This document shows, one piece after another, positions 61,647 through 64,000 of a stretch of DNA of 64,000 nt. Position 1 is the first letter of the stretch, and every line of letters begins with the position of its first letter. Where the stretch lies: NCBI RefSeq assembly GCF_013044515.1, contig NZ_JABEPR010000004.1, positions 186,001 through 250,000 on the forward strand, written 5' to 3'. The translations under genes and the position numbers were made by a program. The stretch is from Sphingomonas sp. ID1715 (GTDB lineage: Bacteria; Pseudomonadota; Alphaproteobacteria; Sphingomonadales; Sphingomonadaceae). The notes under the pieces were generated by a model. It worked only from the letters and a program-made list of their open reading frames with translations, did not search any database and was not told where the DNA came from.

Positions 61647-64000
61647 CTAGAACTTTGCAGTGCCCCGCACGTACCAGAACCCGCCATTGAAGCCGATTGG
61701 CGAGAAGCGGAGATATTTGAAGCCGTTGATCAGCTGCGATGGACGCATCTCCCGATCGGGATAATTGTTGAAGATATTGCTCCCGCCGACCGCCAGCGTG
61801 AAAGTGGGATTGAAGCGATATGACAGCTCGGCATCGACGAGGACTTCCGCACCGCCGGTCTGATCGTTGGCGAGATTGGGGCCGTAGTCGGTCCACTTTC
61901 CGTAATAGCTTGCCGTCGTAGTGAACCCGATATGGTCGCCCTGGTAATTGAAGGACAGATTGCCCTTCCAGTCAGGGACGAAGTTCTCCAGCTCCAGCAA
62001 GCGCTCTCTGTCGCCGGCTATGAGAGGACCGGCGCGCACGACCTTGTTCTTCGTGTAGTTGACGTTTGCGCCGAAGGTCGCATCCCCGCCGAACATGGGG
62101 AAATGATAGGAGAGCACCGCATCGACACCCTGTGTGCGGCTATCGAATGCATTGCCGAAGAACTGGATAGTCTGGAAGTCGCCCCCGCCCGGAATGCCTG
62201 CGGCGATGAGCTGGTTTTTCTGGGCCTGGGTCAACGTGAAACCGCCGGACAGGCCGATGCGGTTGTCAATCTTGATATTGAAATAGTCGAGCGTGAACGT
62301 CAGGCGCCGCGTCGGCGTAAGCACAATGCCGGCGGCGATGTTGAAGGATTTCTCGGGCCGGAGCGGCTTGGCGCCGAACAGCACCGCGACCGGATTGCTC
62401 GGCGATACAATGCCGGTGATGAAAGGCTGCCCTGTAATCGCGTCAATGTTCGCGAATGTCGAAGAGACGTTCGACTGGCCCGGCGTGGGCGCCCGGAAGC
62501 CGGTATTGACCGATCCGCGCACGGCAATCGCGTCCGAGAACTCGACGCGTCCGTTGACCTTCCAGGTGAAGGTCGAGCCGAAATCCGAGAAATTCTCATA
62601 GCGTCCGGCGATTCCGCCGCTCAGCCACGTAGTAAGATCGCCCTCAAGGGCCGTGTAGGCTGCCCAGTTGTGGCGCGAAAACGTGCCCGCCTGGAGCGGC
62701 CCGAGGCCAGGAAAGCCGCTGGAGCCGGCCGGCAAGCCGATGCGATCTGTCGGACTAGGCGTGTCGGGATCCAGCACCGAGGCAAAGGGACCGACCTGAT
62801 AAGATTCGAGTTGGCCTGGCGTGACTTCCCATGTTTCGCGCCGATATTCGAGGCCTCCGGCCAGATTGAGCGGCTTGGGAAGGCCGACTTCCAGCGGATA
62901 AGTCAGATCAAGATTGAAATTGAGCTCGCGCTGCTCGAGTTCGCCCGCGCGAAATTTCGTCGGCGAGAGCGGCCCGAGCGATGGATTGACGGTGTTCGTG
63001 ATCCGGTAGGTAACGTCGTTGCGACCATAGGAACTGCTCAGGTCATAGGTGAGATCGCCAACCAGATTGCCGCGCAGTCCGCCAACCAGCGATGCGTCCC
63101 GGATCGTCGCATGGAAGTCGGGCGAGAAGCCGCCCGGGAACAGCGACCTGAACGTGAATCGCGGCCCGCCCGGCGTTTGGGTCAGCGGAACGCTCGCGAA
63201 CAGCGGGTTTGTTACCGGGTTGCGGTAGAAAAACGCCGTCGTGCCTTGACTCCAGCTATAGTTGCCGAACGCGTAAAAGCTCATTGTATCGCTGAGGTCG
63301 ATGCCCGAATTGACGAACAGCCGCGCCGCTTCGGTCTTGGGATTGCCGGTCCGCTGGGCCGGGACCGGAACACCGGGTACGCCCTGGTCGATGAGTGCCT
63401 GGGCATCGGGCCGCTGGTTCTGCCGCGAAGTGATACCGGAGTTCGAATACTCGCCGCTGATGTTGACGAAGCCGTCGGCCGTGAACGGCAAGCCGACATT
63501 GCCCTGGAGAAGATAGTCTTCGCCGTCGCCCTTATAGTATTGGCCGTAGCGCGCGATGACTGTCGCGCCGTCGCGATCCGTTCGCAGGCGGAAGTTGAGC
63601 ACGCCGGCAATGGCATCGGAGCCGTAGTTCGCCGATGCGCCGTCGCGCAGGACCTCAAGCTGGCCGATCGCGATCGACGGAATGGTGGCTAAGTCGGGGC
63701 CTTGAGACCCGCGAATATACGGAATGTTGGACAGCTGAACGGTTGCGCCGCGATGAAAGCGCTTGCCGTTGATCAGCACCAGGGTCTGGTCGGGTGGCAG
63801 GCCGCGCAAACTATAGGGGCGCGTGAAGACCGAGCCGTCATTGCTCGTGAAGCGCTGGACGTTGAGGGCCGGAACCTCCTGCCGCAGGATGTCATTCACA
63901 TCGGACGAACCCTGGCTGAGCAGTTGCTGCGAACTGATGATGTCGATCGGCGTCGGAGAGTTGGCGGCCGTCAGGTCGTTGCGCCGCGTTCCTGTGACAA
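61647..64000 (-). CDS. TonB-dependent receptor, partial at right edge
   Basis: 784 residues or more visible; the start lies beyond the window. At the edge the plug opens with VTGTRRNDL and IDIISSQQLLSQGSSDVNDIL, then RGLPPDQTLVLINGKRFHRG and the barrel. The C-terminus is GGFWYVRGTAKF with terminal Phe, normal for outer-membrane insertion. No break is seen. It ends 143 bases from the LysR gene, convergent with it. Probably imports the substrate used by the PLP/permease operon, which is inference. Confidence 0.9.
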   Translation of the reverse strand, partial: VTGTRRNDLTAANSPTPIDIISSQQLLSQGSSDVNDILRQEVPALNVQRFTSNDGSVFTRPYSLRGLPPDQTLVLINGKRFHRGATVQLSNIPYIRGSQGPDLATIPSIAIGQLEVLRDGASANYGSDAIAGVLNFRLRTDRDGATVIARYGQYYKGDGEDYLLQGNVGLPFTADGFVNISGEYSNSGITSRQNQRPDAQALIDQGVPGVPVPAQRTGNPKTEAARLFVNSGIDLSDTMSFYAFGNYSWSQGTTAFFYRNPVTNPLFASVPLTQTPGGPRFTFRSLFPGGFSPDFHATIRDASLVGGLRGNLVGDLTYDLSSSYGRNDVTYRITNTVNPSLGPLSPTKFRAGELEQRELNFNLDLTYPLEVGLPKPLNLAGGLEYRRETWEVTPGQLESYQVGPFASVLDPDTPSPTDRIGLPAGSSGFPGLGPLQAGTFSRHNWAAYTALEGDLTTWLSGGIAGRYENFSDFGSTFTWKVNGRVEFSDAIAVRGSVNTGFRAPTPGQSNVSSTFANIDAITGQPFITGIVSPSNPVAVLFGAKPLRPEKSFNIAAGIVLTPTRRLTFTLDYFNIKIDNRIGLSGGFTLTQAQKNQLIAAGIPGGGDFQTIQFFGNAFDSRTQGVDAVLSYHFPMFGGDATFGANVNYTKNKVVRAGPLIAGDRERLLELENFVPDWKGNLSFNYQGDHIGFTTTASYYGKWTDYGPNLANDQTGGAEVLVDAELSYRFNPTFTLAVGGSNIFNNYPDREMRPSQLINGFKYLRFSPIGFNGGFWYVRGTAKF

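Noticed and set aside
60502-61896. 464-codon minus-strand frame over the LysR gene
   Set aside because: LysR on the plus strand has a clear HTH; the frame is its shadow.
61932-63692. 586-codon plus-strand frame opposite the right-hand TonB receptor
   Set aside because: Arises from GC-rich third positions of the receptor gene; no recognisable product.

Overview
The window is GC-rich, gene-dense DNA that looks like a sphingomonad-type alphaproteobacterium (Sphingomonas/Sphingobium/Sphingopyxis group). The basis is the two TonB-dependent receptors with IVTG-type plug starts, a DUF6894 protein, many ATGA/GTGA stop-start overlaps, and generally sphingomonad-like protein sequences. I saw no tRNA, rRNA, CRISPR array, integrase or intact transposase.

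Layout. 1-3239 (minus) is a three-gene surface-glycan operon: MobA-like nucleotidyltransferase, CDP-glycerol-type phosphotransferase, and a flippase cut by the left edge. 3383-9413 holds unrelated single genes: a two-helix ion channel, DUF6894, DUF202, an HU protein, a nucleotidyltransferase-HEPN fusion, a DUF411 lipoprotein and an orphan PD-(D/E)XK nuclease. 9656-16055 is a Cus-type copper/silver RND efflux operon.

16242-31984 is an accessory region. It contains a short 6-phosphogluconate dehydrogenase and an unusual redox operon (FAD/2Fe-2S reductase fused to a periplasmic His/Met region, a b-type membrane protein, a seven-haem c-type cytochrome, DUF1622). It also contains a Tat-exported cysteine-rich copper-storage-like protein, His/Met-rich secreted peptides, aldehyde and alcohol dehydrogenases, a beta-CASP nuclease, and an AMP-phosphorylase-like/PRPP-synthetase-like pair. 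FNR/FixK-like boxes at 22375 and 28858 suggest that part of it responds to low oxygen.

32347-46702 is a dense copper-resistance island. It has two P1B ATPases, a CopZ-like chaperone, CueR, the multicopper oxidase CopA, CopB, CopC, CopD, two DUF305 proteins, and a CnrY-CnrX-CnrH-like anti-sigma/sensor/sigma trio. The divergent copZ/ATPase promoters carry two matching CueR-type operators. Together these genes would move Cu(I) out of the cytoplasm (ATPases), oxidise or bind it in the periplasm (CopA, CopC, Csp-like) and expel it across the outer membrane (Cus, CopB).

47083-52131 is a probable HutC/GntR-regulated uptake unit: a TonB receptor broken by a one-base deletion and two PepSY membrane proteins, with a similar palindrome upstream of both the receptor and the regulator. 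52297-56449 holds a DsbA-like protein, a very large SDR/SPW/VKOR-like fusion, and two tiny genes. 56576-64000 is a candidate amino-acid uptake and breakdown locus: an APC permease, a threonine-synthase-like enzyme and a Cys/Met-type PLP enzyme in one overlapping operon, a divergent LysR regulator, and a second TonB receptor that runs off the right edge.
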